Positions 1 to 12,280 are shown, counted from the stretch's first letter. The stretch is DNA of 64,000 bases from Pomacea canaliculata (GCF_003073045.1 NC_037602.1:10216464-10280463); one strand, 5' to 3'. Translations and numbers: made by a program. Notes: generated by a model not told the origin, from the sequence alone.

Positions 1-425
1 TAAGCAAATTATAAAAACAAACAAAATTAAAACAACAGAGTAATGTTCCTTTGACTTATAAGCTTGAGGAGATTAGCTGTGTGGATATCTTTGGATTTTG
101 TTATTTTGATTATTTTGGAGTTCACCTTCCAATGACAAACAATAGCAGATCTAAGCTCTAAATTTTCATCAGTGAAATGTGTTGCCAAGGCCACACCTTC
201 AAATCTAGTCCTCTGTTTTTTTCTCTCTCCAGGATTTCTTTTTTCAATTTATGCATTTAATTTTTAATTTTATATATCTGTTGACTGTGTTCGTTCAGTT
301 GTTAATCAGCAGGACAAATTTTTTACAGTTCCATTTTATCCCCTTTTCTTTCCTATCGTCTTGGTTGGTCTCTTCAATTTCTCCTTATCATGACTGTTAT
401 TGTTGTTGTTATAATTATCATTTGT

Positions 426-564
426 AAAGCACCATGAGCTTGCTCATAAGGGATATGGTGCTACATTTTTAATAATAATAAAGATTATTTCTATAGCACC
501 ATATCCCAGCCTTATGAGCAAGCTCATGGTGCTTTAGAAATAATCTTTATTATTATTAAAAATG
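426..564. repeat. Compound inverted repeat, order X-Y-X'-Y'
   Basis: Segment X (about 426-472, containing GCACCATGAGCTTGCTCATA) is followed by Y (about 473-490, containing TTAATAATAATAAAGATTAT). Then come the reverse complement of X (about 492-535) and the reverse complement of Y (about 536-564). Each pair could fold as a hairpin, but not all at once. It lies just past the last recognised SLC25A46 exon. It is probably a non-autonomous palindromic repeat; family unknown. Confidence 0.7.
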
Positions 565-612
565 TTAGCCTGTGTAACAATGCAATTAAACTTAATTCTG
601 GAAGGCACTTAC

Positions 613-3600
613 CATCTTTTTCATAAACAGAGCTGGGTAAGCGTGTGTACAGGCCTGGACTGGGTGGCGAAGGTAAGCTTGCTGGCCTGGGATGGCGTGT
701 TGGTGTTGATCCAAATTCTTGTGACAGGCGCTCAAAGAGATATTTGGCAGCACGCAGTAAGATAGCATGCATCATATATTGTAGAATAAGAGCTCCAAAG
801 CCACGATAAAAGCCCTGGAAAACAATTTTACCATTTAAGTTAGTAAGAGAACTACAGTAAACCACCATCAAAATCAGTCTAAAAAATACAACTTCCTTTG
901 CATTTCCATTGCTTATTACATTCACATGCTGGTCTACCTAATTTGAAACTAATGCAAGTTGCTGTGTAGGGGATGTTTCATGCTACTTACTCAGGGACCC
1001 AATCAGAAAAAAAGAAAGACAAGAATAAAACGTATCACTGTACAATATCTAATGTCTTAGGTGACATTTCCAAAAAGATCTCTTTGTACATTAACAAACT
1101 ACTGAAAACAAAAAGCAAGCCACCATACTGGAATGCCTTCTTCTGCAAGGATGCATCGGAAACAATCCACAAACCCCTCATAGCGGGTTGATATTGGGAT
1201 CACACCAAGTCCTGTGTCCAGTGTTGTCAATAATTGTCCGAGTGCCCTGAATAAACATAAAGGACAGACTTTTTCCTGCATGTGCTAAAACTAGCAAGTA
1301 ATGTCAGTAATTTGTTGTTACTATGAGCAAGAAACTCTTCACAAGATATATGTTAGAACATAAGATTGCAGTAAAAGTTATGACAGAACACATAACCCTT
1401 ACCCAAAACATCTTGAATATTTTACAAAATCCATATAATTAAAATAAAACATGATTTAATCTTGAGGCATCTACCTGACTATTGAGATATTTGTCAAACT
1501 TATTTGTCTTTACTGGAGTTTATCTTTCAGTTATTTTTCAGTTTATGTAAATGTAAATAATAGAAATAAAAGTTAATACAGAAAAGGAGAAAACAATCCA
1601 TAAATATATTTATAATGAAACAGTAAGATGAAGTGAAGTTCACCCAGCACTGATGCAAACAGATGTACAATTTCAACCAATATATTGGACTGTTTCTTTA
1701 GAGAAGACTGTATGGGCAACACTACAATTATCTACCTGGATGTAGAGGCGATATACCACAGTCTCAAGAGGATAGAGCACGAAGTCAGCCAGAAAGTTTC
1801 CAGTGAAAGTTGCTAACAGCTCTGGGAAGTACTGTTCATAAGCTGTTAGCTGTTGTGTGTCTCCTGGTAGATCCTGACAGCAAAACAGACTTGAAATTAC
1901 ACACCATAAATTGTTCACTAATATGAGCTAAAGTCAGCTTTAAGCTTTTAACCCTCTCTACAAAGACATTAGCAGAAAACTGATTTTTGTGATGTATGAA
2001 TCAATAAATTTCATTTTCATTCTCGGTTACATTTTATTAGGTCAGTCAGTTTTCCCTTGACCAACATCTGTCATTGGGGGAAGCACATGGATCACAAACT
2101 TGTATTATTGGACTGCTTGCAGATAATCTTTTCCAGCTAATTACTAAAACGAGGCTGGTGCATACAAAGCTTCTGGTTTAGTCACATTCATTGTTTAGGC
2201 TCGCCAAAACTAACAGCGGAGAACTTCGCAAGAGACTAGACGTTGCTCTCTCCAGACAGACAGCAGTTCACCTATACACATCCATGTTTAGATAGACGTG
2301 GCAGCTGACAGAACCCGCCACTCTTGCCTATTCTGGGCAAAAGTGAGTAGGTCCTGTACAGGATGACCAGTCCAGTCTTTAAAGTTCGTATGCCAGTTCT
2401 TTTCTGGCCACTGCAGCATTGACCAGCCTCAAGTGTGACTTAAAGGATAGTCCTCGACAAGGTGTCATGCTAGTTCACATGGCCCAAAAAGAGCATCTTA
2501 CATCGCCTGACTATTTATTAGGAAAGGGTCTTATACGGTGCAAGCAGCCATTTCATTGGTAAAACTGTGATCAGATCTTCCATAAACATTTAACCACTAA
2601 TACTATTGAGTAGCATCAAGATTTCAACTCCTGCTTTCTTGGACAAAGCAGCACACAACCTTGTGTCATTAAAAAATTTCTTTTTTTAAACCTCATTTCA
2701 TTGCTTTTCAATATTACAGACGGATAGCCTTTCAGTTGATGAGATTTCACAAGGGCAACAAATATTAAAGGGAAGTAACTTAACATTGAGACAATTCAGG
2801 GATTTCAATAACTATAGTGTCATGCCATGTAACATCCTTGCACCTGGATACTTCTTGTACTTAACTTGTTTATGCACCTGAGCTGTTTTAATACGAAAAC
2901 AAAACCTGAGCTGTTTTTACTGGGAAACAAAACAAACTTGAAAGTGCTTTGTATTTATAAAAATCTGTTTCTAAAATAATGTGAATCGTATTTACCCATT
3001 TGCCAATCAATCAACAGTAAAAATCTAGAATAACCTAATGGTACTTCTACGGAAAATGATGCACCAGGTGTGAAAAATATAGCTTGTCATCTCCCTTGTA
3101 AAACTCAGCTTCAACAATCCAATTCAGTCAACCAAAATTCTTAAAGGTATTAAAATGCTATATTCCTATGACCAACTGATATTTTTAAGACTTGACGAAG
3201 ATGGTAACAGAAAGATACCCTTCTCTCCTGTTGCTCAGAGCGGACTGTGGAGGTCACTGTATAGTTGGCAATCGACGATATAAAGTAGTGAGAGAGGCGC
3301 AATGCTACTGTGGGTCCAACCAGCTGCCAGACAGGAATCAAGCGACCTGAGTGAGGAGTACCCCAGCCAGCTAGCCTGGATACTCCTTCACGCAGTGTGT
3401 CTAAGACCCCTGGTTTTTCACTAGCAATGTCACTCTGCACATCATTAAGCACACAAGAATGTGAGCGTTACAAACTGTTATAGGTCAGTAATTTGTCATT
3501 GCTGAATTCATTTGAGTAATCAAGTAATTGTTTCAACCTGTTTGTGGTTTTTAGAGCTACGTGAATAAATATGCATATGCATCTCTCTGTCTCTCTAACT

Positions 3601-6600
3601 CACATCCACTAAAAATACAAACTCACCCATCCATCCATCCACCCACACACACACAATATATATTCAAAATTTATTTTATATCTGCAAAAATGTACAAAGT
3701 TACCTAACCACCTGAATGCAAAGAGGCTTAGCCAGTGTCATGTATGAAACTTACTTGTACAGTTTCAATTAGACTTGCAGCATAAAAGGGAGTTGTCACA
3801 ATATAACCCAAGCTGCAAAAGAAAAATTATTATTAGTTAGGATCTTTGTGTATACATAGTTTATAATCAGGTACAATTAAACAGAAATATGCCATATATT
3901 AAACATCAAAGGGTTAAATAAAGCAACAATTAGAGACAGCGTTAGATGAACCAATAGAGACACTAATCATATAAACTCTTTTTTTCAATGTTACCATGTA
4001 ATTTTAAAATACATTTTACATTTTGTTTTCACACCTGCAGTAATTTCAGAGAAATTTTAATACCTTTTTAAGGCTGTATATTAACAAAATAGTGGGGCCT
4101 GCAGATAATTAAGTCCCCCATAGAGAACATATCCACATTGGACAATGGCAGCATAATTTGCTGTCCCTGGGTCAGAATACAGTCTGCTAATTACTTCTCT
4201 GTAAAGTTTAGAAATGTGACAAAATATGCTGGAATAAGAGGGGAACAGGGAATTGGTGTTTCATGCTGAGCCAGCAACTAAGGTTATATCACAGCAAGAT
4301 AGCCAGCCATGTAAAGACATGCCATATGTGCTGGAAAAAGTGACATGAAGAATTGCATATAATGGAATAGTTGCAGGCTACTTGCAGATTTCTTCCTATA
4401 TAAACCCATAGGAGATGAAGAAAAGATACTTTGCACATTAAAAAAAAGGCAACAAGCAGATATAAAAAGATGAAAAGAAACTTAACTCACACTTTTAAAA
4501 GAACATGTTCCCCATATTTCCTTAATGGCATGTGTCTAGATACATCCCTGAAAATCAATAACTCATGATTAGTAATTGCAATCTTATTAATATTAAAGAA
4601 GCATTTAATTTTCAACTACTTTAATTTTCATAACTTTCTAATCTTCCCCATAAAAATATGCCAAAAAATCATTTTCTAACTGCATGCATTATTCCACACG
4701 AACTGATTAAGATAATTCTGATAACTAAATCTAATGAAAGCGCTAAGTATGATTGCCAGTGAGCATACCAAAAAAGCTACCGATTACTATGACCATGAAG
4801 TAGATGTCATTTTGAAATCTTAGAGCTGGTCAGTTCAGAAATAAATAAGAATGATGATGGAATAAAGAATCTGTATTCTTACAACTCTGATATTTGACAA
4901 TGTGACTTACTTCGGAAAGCCAGTCACTTCACTGATGACAGTCTCACTGACCATATTGACTGCTCTAACAACAAACACGCCACCAATACCCTTCCAAAGA
5001 GTCCAGCCACCCTTATCAACAAAACCAAACTTAACATCAAACATTGATTCCAGCTCCCACACAATTTGCTGAAAGATGTAAAATCTTTAATTGTAAAAAA
5101 GATTGCCAATGGAAATAATGCTCTTATCTCCATTAAAAAAATGCATTTGGTCACTTTAGAAAATGGGCAAGGTCTGAGTTATACAGCATAAACAAATAGT
5201 AAATAAGGCAAGGGAGTGAAATGATAGGGTAGGAGCAATAAGAACTGTGAATCTTTCATAAATAATTTTAATGTTCAAATTCAGAGTGCAATATTAACAT
5301 TTTCAAGACAAATTAGTACTACAAAAAGCTGAAAGATACATAAAATAGCTGATTCACCTGTGCTCTCTGCAGATTCAACAATATTTGGGCTAAAGTAAAA
5401 GGTGTCAGGTGATACCAGAACCCATTGTGATGTACCTGTATAAGCAATTTTCAAACACTTTAGATATTAAAGACAGGAGCATAATTATCTTATTAAGAAG
5501 AAGTTTTATTAGCTCTTGCCTAAATAATCTATTACAATGTTGTTAATATGAATAATACAATACTAGTTAAAATATCTGGTGACCTCAATTTATCATCATT
5601 ACTTTTTATAATATTATACACAACTTTTTAAATGTCTGCTTGTTAAGTATCTTCTTGGTCACTGTTGACACTACCAGTTCATATATACTGAGAACTATAT
5701 CACAAAATAACAGTAACAGAAATCGGTTAACACAGTTAAACATTTTAGGTAAAGCCACTGCATTTCAATACCTGACACTGTCTGCGCAGAACAATGCATG
5801 GGTGGGACAAAAGTTGTTCTGCAAAAATACTGCAAATTCACAAAATTTATAAGATAGCAATTTTACTAGTCATTCAATACAATGAAATGGTGCTTTTTCA
5901 GTTATCACTACAATAGTAGGGGCAGCAAGTATAGCTTATGTTAGCAGCTATCAGTGAAAACACAGAATCTCTATTAATTTTTACACTCTGCACATTTTAA
6001 CAATCTTGAGTGCAATTTTCTAGTAGTTAAAATGTACAAAAATACAATGAAAACACATCAACATACTAATGAGAACATAACTATGCTATATGCATTTCTG
6101 GGCAATTACTTTCTTTACCATGGCACATGCCTGTGCATACACACAATATCAAGAGGTAAATGCTGTACAAATCATGAATTACCTACAAAATCCAATGCTT
6201 AACCCAACTGCTTTCTGTATCTGGTCTGCAAAATAAACAGAAAACTATTCACATTAGAAATACATTTTTTTTTTTTTAAGAAAAAGGGTTTAAACAAAAG
6301 GTTTAATTGCAAGAGCACTAGCAAAAGTATGAATATGGAATGACAATCTAAATAGAGCATGTATAGTAAATGAGTTAAGTATCCATATTTTTAAAGTTAG
6401 AGTTATACGCTGAAATCTGTAACGTATGCAGTTTTGTAAAATGGTAGATATCCTCACATATGAACAGTGTTGCACAGACTTCAATTGTCAAGGCTTGGTA
6501 TGCGGAGTAAGATACATAAGTGAAGGAATAGTGATTTTTTAAAAGTAATTTGGAGAAAACAATATTAGACACAAATATAATATTCAAACTAAAAACGTAT

Positions 6601-6887
6601 TCAAAATTTCATTTTAACGTGTTTCGTGTTTGCCTAAAATGCTTATTTGGTCACCAACAACATTTCTACCTTGAACATACTCGAGTAGCGTCCCTTCAGA
6701 ACGACCTTAATGTTTATATTTTAAAACAAGACTTACCGTTCTGACTAACATTTCTTTTGGGTGCATCGAAAGATACTACAGCTGATCGGACATCAGCTAC
6801 TTCACCCTGCCTGTCGACTGACGTGTACCTTCCATCAGAGAAAGAATATTCGTTCATAACCCGAGTACCCATCGGGCCGAAACGCAT
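613..6887 (-). CDS. SLC25A46: SLC25A46-like mitochondrial outer-membrane carrier homologue, 11 exons
   Basis: Exons read in order at 6737-6887, 6183-6225, 5772-5829, 5358-5435, 4911-5068, 4491-4547, 3755-3812, 3219-3434, 1736-1873, 1129-1246 and 613-814; all junctions are GT/AG. The joined protein matches vertebrate SLC25A46 along its length, from memory: HPCIVLRRQCQ, FYAASLIETVQ, YPLETVVYRLYIQ, GTRTIIDNT, GFYRGFGALILQY. SLC25A46 is a carrier-fold protein of the outer mitochondrial membrane that acts in mitochondrial fission and lipid transfer. The ATG at 6887 follows a possible 5'-UTR acceptor. About 425 residues are visible, close to the usual length. Two oddities: exon 10 (118 nt) has one extra base between the GTRTIIDNT frame and the GLGVIPI frame, and the last visible exon extends past the conserved end into a proline-rich tail and then meets a strong donor (GGTAAGTG at 613). 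Without that splice the frame stops at 524. The true 3' end may therefore lie further left or off the window. Confidence 0.93.
1937..3150. other. Long SLC25A46 intron with a possible LINE relic
   Basis: This is most of the intron between exons 8 and 9 of the carrier gene. The stretch at about 2200-2540 is richer in GC than its surroundings and, on the minus strand, resembles the 3' end of a non-LTR retrotransposon, but no open frame is left. I see no exon, promoter or RNA gene here. Confidence 0.3.
4264..4335 (-). mobile_element. SINE fragment (tail half), family shared with 7665-7833 and 30347-30535
   Basis: On the minus strand the stretch contains TACATGGCTGGCTATCTTGC and then ATATAACCTTAGTTGCTGGC. 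It aligns with the 3' half of the two fuller SINE copies in this window. The tRNA-like head is missing. It lies in a SLC25A46 intron. Confidence 0.65.
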
Positions 6888-7137
6888 CCACTGTCAAAAA
6901 CAGGAGTGACGCAGAGTAGCTTCCCTTGCTCTGCGGACCTTGTACTTCCGGTTTTGCTGAGTAGAAGTGTGTGTTTTCGTGTAGTTATGTAAAGCGGTTT
7001 GAACCCACCTTGGTTATTGGGGAAAGGTATTTTATAATTAAACATTCGTTTTCTTCTTCTTGCATGTGATATAGTGATTTGTAATGTATAATTTACTGGA
7101 GAAGACGGTGCCAACAGCACCTCGTTCGAGTGAATGT
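6888..7137. promoter_or_regulatory. SLC25A46 upstream region at the edge of a duplication
   Basis: The 100 bases upstream of the SLC25A46 ATG carry a possible 5'-UTR acceptor. From about 6985 the sequence (GAACCCACCTTGGTTATTGG and onward) is a diverged copy of about 11933-12060, so the left edge of the C1q tandem duplication lies close to the SLC25A46 promoter. Transcription signals were not identified directly. Confidence 0.45.
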
Positions 7138-7142
7138 AAGAA

Positions 7143-7918
7143 CAGTGGTGTAGGAACCCAGGCAGTCTCCCTCTTAAAAAAGATGCTGAAGGGGGGCAAG
7201 AATATTTTTTTTGCCCCCTCCCACTCCGTGCCAGGTGCTTGAAATGTGATTCTTTACAAAGTACAAAAAAAGCTAAAGGAGAAATGATCGAGAGAGAGAA
7301 ACAAATGTGTCAATCAAGGAATATGCAGGGGTTTTGTGCGTGCGTGTGTGTGTGTGGAGGTGGGGGTGGGGGTGGAGTGTGCACACTGACTTGCAAACCT
7401 TGAATGTGATATTATAATTTTAAAGTTTACCTTACTTTGAACATAACGCATATTTTTCTTGTGATTGCGATACCGGGACGAGTTATTTTGTCAACGAGTT
7501 TTGTCTCTTAATTGTTGTGTTGCTTTGTCGTTTAACGGTGAAAAAGTGTTAAACCTGGTGCAGCTTTGTTGTTCAACACTGACAGCAGATGTTGTGATAC
7601 TACGTTCGTGCGTGTTCATGACTGCAATCAAGCACCCCTCCTTTTTCCGTAATATGCGAGTGTAATGATGAGCCAAGCAGCAACTAAGCCTATATCATAA
7701 CAAAGCAGCCAGCTTTGTAAACAGATGCCACATGCTGAGAAAGAGCATAGGGCCTGAGACGAGAGCTGAACCCAGGACATCCAATCTTCGCAGTATTGGT
7801 CATAGGCGCTAATCATTGCACAACTGTACCGCACGAGCAAGTATGAATGCAAACATCTTTCATGGTCAGTCTGGAGTTTGCCCCCACCCCCAAAGCTGAG
7901 TATCTTCCTACGCCACTG
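7143..7918. mobile_element. Non-autonomous DNA transposon (MITE-like), 776 bp, 5-bp target duplication
   Basis: The ends are inverted repeats: CAGTGGTGTAGGAA on the left and CTTCCTACGCCACTG on the right. The target duplication AAGAA is at 7138-7142 and 7919-7923. The paralogous site in the right C1q unit (about 12056-12080) is uninterrupted, reading GAATGTAAGAATAATAATGT, which is a clean empty site. No transposase frame is present. A SINE of another family is nested inside it. Superfamily not assigned; few cut-and-paste groups make 5-bp duplications. Confidence 0.85.
7665..7833 (-). mobile_element. tRNA-derived SINE nested inside the MITE
   Basis: The minus strand reads from GCGGTACAGTTGTGCAATGA through ATTAGCGCCTATGACCAATA to TTTACAAAGCTGGCTGCTTT, and ends near CTTAGTTGCTGCTTGGCTCA. 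It aligns over its full length with the SINE at 30347-30535. The head is more diverged from a tRNA than in that copy. The insertion postdates the MITE that contains it. Confidence 0.75.
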
Positions 7919-8498
7919 AAGAATAATGTCTAATAGTACTGAGTTTTTAATATGTTCAGGTAAGGCTGTGTCGTAATATTGATTGGAAATATTATTATAA
8001 GTAATCATTATTTTTTCATACTTAGCAAAGGCTTCCAATAATGGTGGTGTCTTAAAGAATGTGTTAGTATTTGTTTTATAACTACACAAACATACAAACA
8101 CATGAGTGCGAAGATCAATATATCTCCAAATAACAAAGACATGTTGGACTGAATAAATACAATATACTGACAATAGTCAAATTTATTTCACGATCACATT
8201 TATATAATAAATTTCATTCTTTGAGAATCTGTGGTAATTTTGTTACCATGACTCAGAATACTTGGCAGAGTCAAGGCGTATTGAGATAATATTGTATTAT
8301 AGAAGGACAGTCTGTGTAATAGTTCCAATCACCTTGGTCATAGGGAGACAAAGCAAAGTTTTCCTTCAAATGTAAGAAACATATACCGTAGGAGTTTGCG
8401 TGCAGTGTGTGCATAGAGAGAGAGAAAGATTTAGCTGGAAGATTAGAGTGTTGTGATTTGCAAATAAGAAGTGCTATTTATTGTCATACTAATATATC

Positions 8499-8648
8499 TC
8501 AGTGGTGTAGGAACTGGTGGGGGGGGGGAGGTGATAGGGAGGCAGCCGTCAACTCAAAAAAGATATATTAAGAAGACAAGAATAAGAATGTCATTCACTG
8601 TAAGCATGGAGTTCCCCATCCCGAGCCCGAGCACCTTCCTACGCCACT
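8499..8648. mobile_element. Short MITE of the same family, 150 bp, 5-bp target duplication
   Basis: The ends CAGTGGTGTAGGAACTGG and CTTCCTACGCCACTG match the 776-bp copy. The target duplication TATCT lies on both sides. The right C1q unit has the unfilled site near 12752 (CATATCTGTTAAGG). Two insertions with the same ends and the same duplication length define the family. Confidence 0.85.
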
Positions 8649-8728
8649 GTATCTGTGAAAGAATGAGTTGCTGTGTAATCGCTTTGTTAACCAGAGACAT
8701 CCAACAGAAAAAAGATTCAGCAGTTGAC

Positions 8729-10695
8729 CTAACTGTCAGGAAAAACTATGGTCACACTGAAGAAGCTGTGGGCGCCAGCATATATGTGACCCCCTACGTT
8801 GACCTGCACCCAGTATTTGTCTCCAGCATTGGCATGGTCTGTGATGGAGGTGGACTCGGAGGTTGGACTCGTGCTGTCAAATACACGCATGCGTATAATG
8901 ATTCCTCCGTTTTTGTAGAGGTCGACGAGTACGTCACCTGCAAACTGTGGGAATATCTGCGTGCTGAGGAGGTAGACCCCTGAGTGAGGTGCGGTGAAGA
9001 TGCCCGACAAGGGGTCGTAGGCGTTGCCAACGTTGAAGTCAACTGCGTGAAAGGGAATCGGTGCATTGGCTGCCACATCCACGTCCACCCTTGCAAGAAA
9101 CGCCACTTTGTGTTCTGAAAAATAAATCCGTTTTACGTACAGTGGACTTTGGCACATTACTACAAACCACAAAGACTGGTTGAGTACTGATCAGTTGAAG
9201 TGCCGGTGACTTTTTTGCCAATAAGGAATAATGTAAAGGTACCTAGTTGGTTCCGTCATCTACCAATAGCTATACATTTTTGCATTAATTCATGGTATTT
9301 TATTGCACGGCATACGTAGAAAGAGGAGCTTGTTTCAAATTTATTTCATTGTAGAGTAGAACTTAATCATTACAGCACTATACAATATACTAAAACTTAA
9401 AACGTTAAATTAAAAATTTTTTACCAGTGTTATTTCTAAGTCAGACGTGTATGTTCTGTTCATACTTGGCAATAAGTTTTTTTTAATTCAGTTGTTGTTC
9501 CTACTGGATTCCAATTTCTTTGACATGAGGACTATAAAGTTTGTTGGGCATCATGGTGACCGTGTCGTTTACAAATGTACACAGCACCGGGATAGGTCTT
9601 TACTGCTTGTAATCTGGGTGGACAGTGCCGCTGTTTCCTGTTTCACCTCTAAGTGTCACGGGTAAGGGTGACATCTCATGCAGGTTTTATCAGCGTGGTC
9701 GAGTGCCGAGAACAGAATTCTCTCGAAACTATTGCTCAGAGACCGAACTGTTCAAGCACAGCGCAGTTTGAGTTTCGAGATACCTCTGCATTTTCTATCA
9801 TTATTTTATTTTTTATTTTTACCTTACTATCACTATTGGGTTTTTTCCCCTTATTGATATCTGCTTGCCTATCTACCTGCTTTCCTGTGTCTGTCGGTCA
9901 GTTTGTCTGTCTAATCTGACCAATCTTATAGCCAGTTCTCTAAAACTGCAAGGGACAAAGCATTCTCACACAATTCAGGCCAATCTGATATTAATGTATA
10001 TTCACTAACGATAATATCTACAAACATAAAAGCACTAAGTAGCATGCAAAGTCATACAAACAGCGACATTCGCCAATCTTCCTCCCCAACAGCAGTCTGC
10101 TCAGGCCCTAAGTTGGACCATCCGCGGCTTGCGTTTGTAGATGACTGCCTCGATCTGCCTACACAACAAAGCTGAAGCTCGAGTGTTTTGTCTGTCTGTC
10201 CTTTTTCCTGTCTGCTGTCTGTACGTGTTCTAGAGTTGTCCATGTTCTACAGTACCTGCAGTAATCGTTTGCAGAGATCGGACTTGGGTTTGAAGGGCGA
10301 GGAGAACCGCATTGTCGGCTTTGGACGATTTCAGCGCCGCTATTTCAGCCTGGAGGCCTGCAACTGTCTGAAATCAGGGAAAAGTTGGTTAACGTTCACA
10401 CTAGCGGCTGATTGATCCCTAAACAAAAGAAATCAAAACAAACAAACAAACCAATAAATAAATAACAAACAAACATAAACCAACCCCGTAACATGCATAC
10501 CGTTATGAAACGGCTAAAGTAGCGGCCGACAGACTGATCCCTAAACACCTTGATGTTTACCTGCGAAAGCTGACTGACTACAGCCTCCAGAGGGTCAAGA
10601 TCGTCAGACCTTTTGACCAGCCTTGACGATGCCGCGGTGCACAGCCACAGACAGAGAGCGAGTACAGGTAGAATTGACAGGAGGTTTCTAGTCAT
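8729..10695 (-). CDS. Secreted C1q-domain protein, copy A (3 coding exons, 211 aa)
   Basis: Exon 1 (10561-10695) encodes a signal peptide (MTRNLLSILPVLALCLWLC) and then a possible dibasic cleavage site, RLVKR. Exon 2 (10256-10367, 112 nt) encodes a short alanine/leucine-rich coiled coil (GLQAEIAALKSSKADNAV). Exon 3 (8729-9114) encodes a single C1q domain of about 128 residues (HKVAFLARVDVDV, GIFTAPHSGVYLLS, GDKYWVQV) ending in a stop. The coding exon is extended 5' by a short UTR to 10705, and a separate UTR exon ends at 11023 with donor CAG/GTAAGT. Molluscan proteins with a coiled coil in place of collagen plus a C1q head are usually secreted lectin-like immune or binding proteins; the ligand here is unknown. 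A near copy follows at 12855-14058. Confidence 0.92.
9258..10010. other. Extra intron sequence found only in C1q copy A
   Basis: The intron between the coiled-coil and C1q exons is 1141 bp in copy A and 429 bp in copy B. The difference is this block, whose flanks align across the two copies. I see no coding frame with splice sites, no terminal repeats and no SINE features, so its origin is unknown. It could equally be a deletion from copy B. Confidence 0.5.
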
Positions 10696-10709
10696 TGTCT
10701 TGTCTCTGA

Positions 10710-11932
10710 CAAAACTGATAGTAAAAAAAAGGCCGTTAATTAGAGTTACCACAGTTCAAGTTGAAGACGATAAAACAGTTAACAGGTTTGAAACCCGTAG
10801 AAAACCTTGTATAACAATCCAAATAAACATGATTTGTTCCTGGCAGTTTTACAGAACTGGCTAAGCTAAAGATTGGCCAAATAATAACTTAGCGTAAGCT
10901 TTCATAGCGATAAAAAATCACCGAGAAAAACATTTGAAATTTACTTAATGTGTACACATTCTTACCTACAACCTTCTTACTTATTCTTTCTAAAACTATT
11001 GAGTGCTGACTCGCGCACTTACCTGCCTGCAGAGTTGGGTTCCAACAAGTGAATAGAGACAAGGGAGGACACACACAAGTCATACACAGCTCTCCACAAA
11101 GTAAGTGCCGCTTATATTGACTGTAGAAAGGGGAACCACAGAAGTGACAGATCCTCTCCAGTCACCCTCTTCTCTTTTTCGCATATCTAATGTCTCTCTC
11201 TCATACACTCACACACGTACTCATGCACTCACATAAACATTAATTGTCACTTAAACTTTTGAAAAGCCTTCTTCTGTCTCGATTTTTTGGTCTCTACTTT
11301 CACATCCTTAATGTAAAAGTGTCACATCAGAGTATCGAAGACACCCCATATCTGCATAGTCAATAAACACCACGGTAGTGAGAGTCGGTGATCTCTCAGA
11401 CATCTGTATAAAAAAGATGACAACTGAGATCTTTCTCTACGTATTCTTCTTTTCCTAGTGGCAAAAGGATGATTGAATTAAATTTTTTTGGATAAAAATT
11501 GTCCTGCTTTTATATGAGCAAACGTTGAAACGAGTGCTGTAAGTCTGACTAATGATAAGAATTCTTTGGTTGTCTTATGGGTTTGTAATATTTGCTGTAA
11601 TCATATTGACACTTGTTATCGCTTCTTGTGGCGATGAAGACTATTAATAATAAATTGTAAGGTTAACTGAGTGAGCGAGTGAGGCCCATAATTCTGACAG
11701 TGAGGACTATTGTGAGATTATTTGAGTGAGTTCTATAATTTTGAATGGTTTATTATCAGCAGGTCAAATGTATAAGGCTATACCAGTGGTTCTCATCCTG
11801 TCTTTTTGGTTTTGCTGAGTGAAAGGAAGGAGGATTGAACCTATTTGGTGAAAATCTGTTTGTGTTTGAAAGAGTTATGGTAACCTTGTAAGGTGCATTG
11901 AATGACTACCTCAGGTGTGTGTTTGTGTATTT
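10710..11932. promoter_or_regulatory. C1q copy A 5' region: UTR intron, UTR exon and upstream flank
   Basis: A 5'-UTR intron (10706-11022) lies between the donor at the 5'-UTR exon ending at 11023 and the acceptor at 10706-10707. Upstream, about 11145-11470 is the first of three related flank segments; the others are at about 14551-14880 and 14887-15240. They share a run beginning TCTCGATTTTT and a segment with CAATAAACACCACGG. From 11470 to 11932 I see no gene. Confidence 0.55.
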
Positions 11933-12249
11933 ATATAAAGCATTATGAACCCACCTTGGTTGTTAGGGAAAGGCGTTCTATAATTAAATATTTCATTTTC
12001 TTCTTGCATAGTGCTGGTGTACAATTAAGTGCGGTGCAGACAGGGCAGTTGAGGGAATGTAAGAATAATAATGTCTAATATACTAACTTTGGAATATGCT
12101 CTGTTAATGATCTGGTAAGACTGTGTTGCAATATGGACTAGAAACTTTGTTATCATAAGTAATAATTTTTGTATACTGAGCAAATGTTTAAGACAAATAG
12201 GGCGTATTCTCTTGAAGAATGTGTTAGTGGTTGTTAATGACTGCATGAA

Positions 12250-12280
12250 AACACACACACACACACACACACACGCACAC
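12250..12280. repeat. (AC)n microsatellite
   Basis: A simple CA/AC run lies in the 3' flank of C1q copy B. No coding role is seen. Confidence 0.9.

Noticed and set aside
7628-8173. 181-residue minus-strand open frame
   Set aside because: It runs through the SINE and the MITE end; no homology and no conserved partner in the right C1q unit.
11786-11810. hAT terminus (CAGTGGTTCTCA)
   Set aside because: Only one end is seen, with no inverted partner or target duplication.
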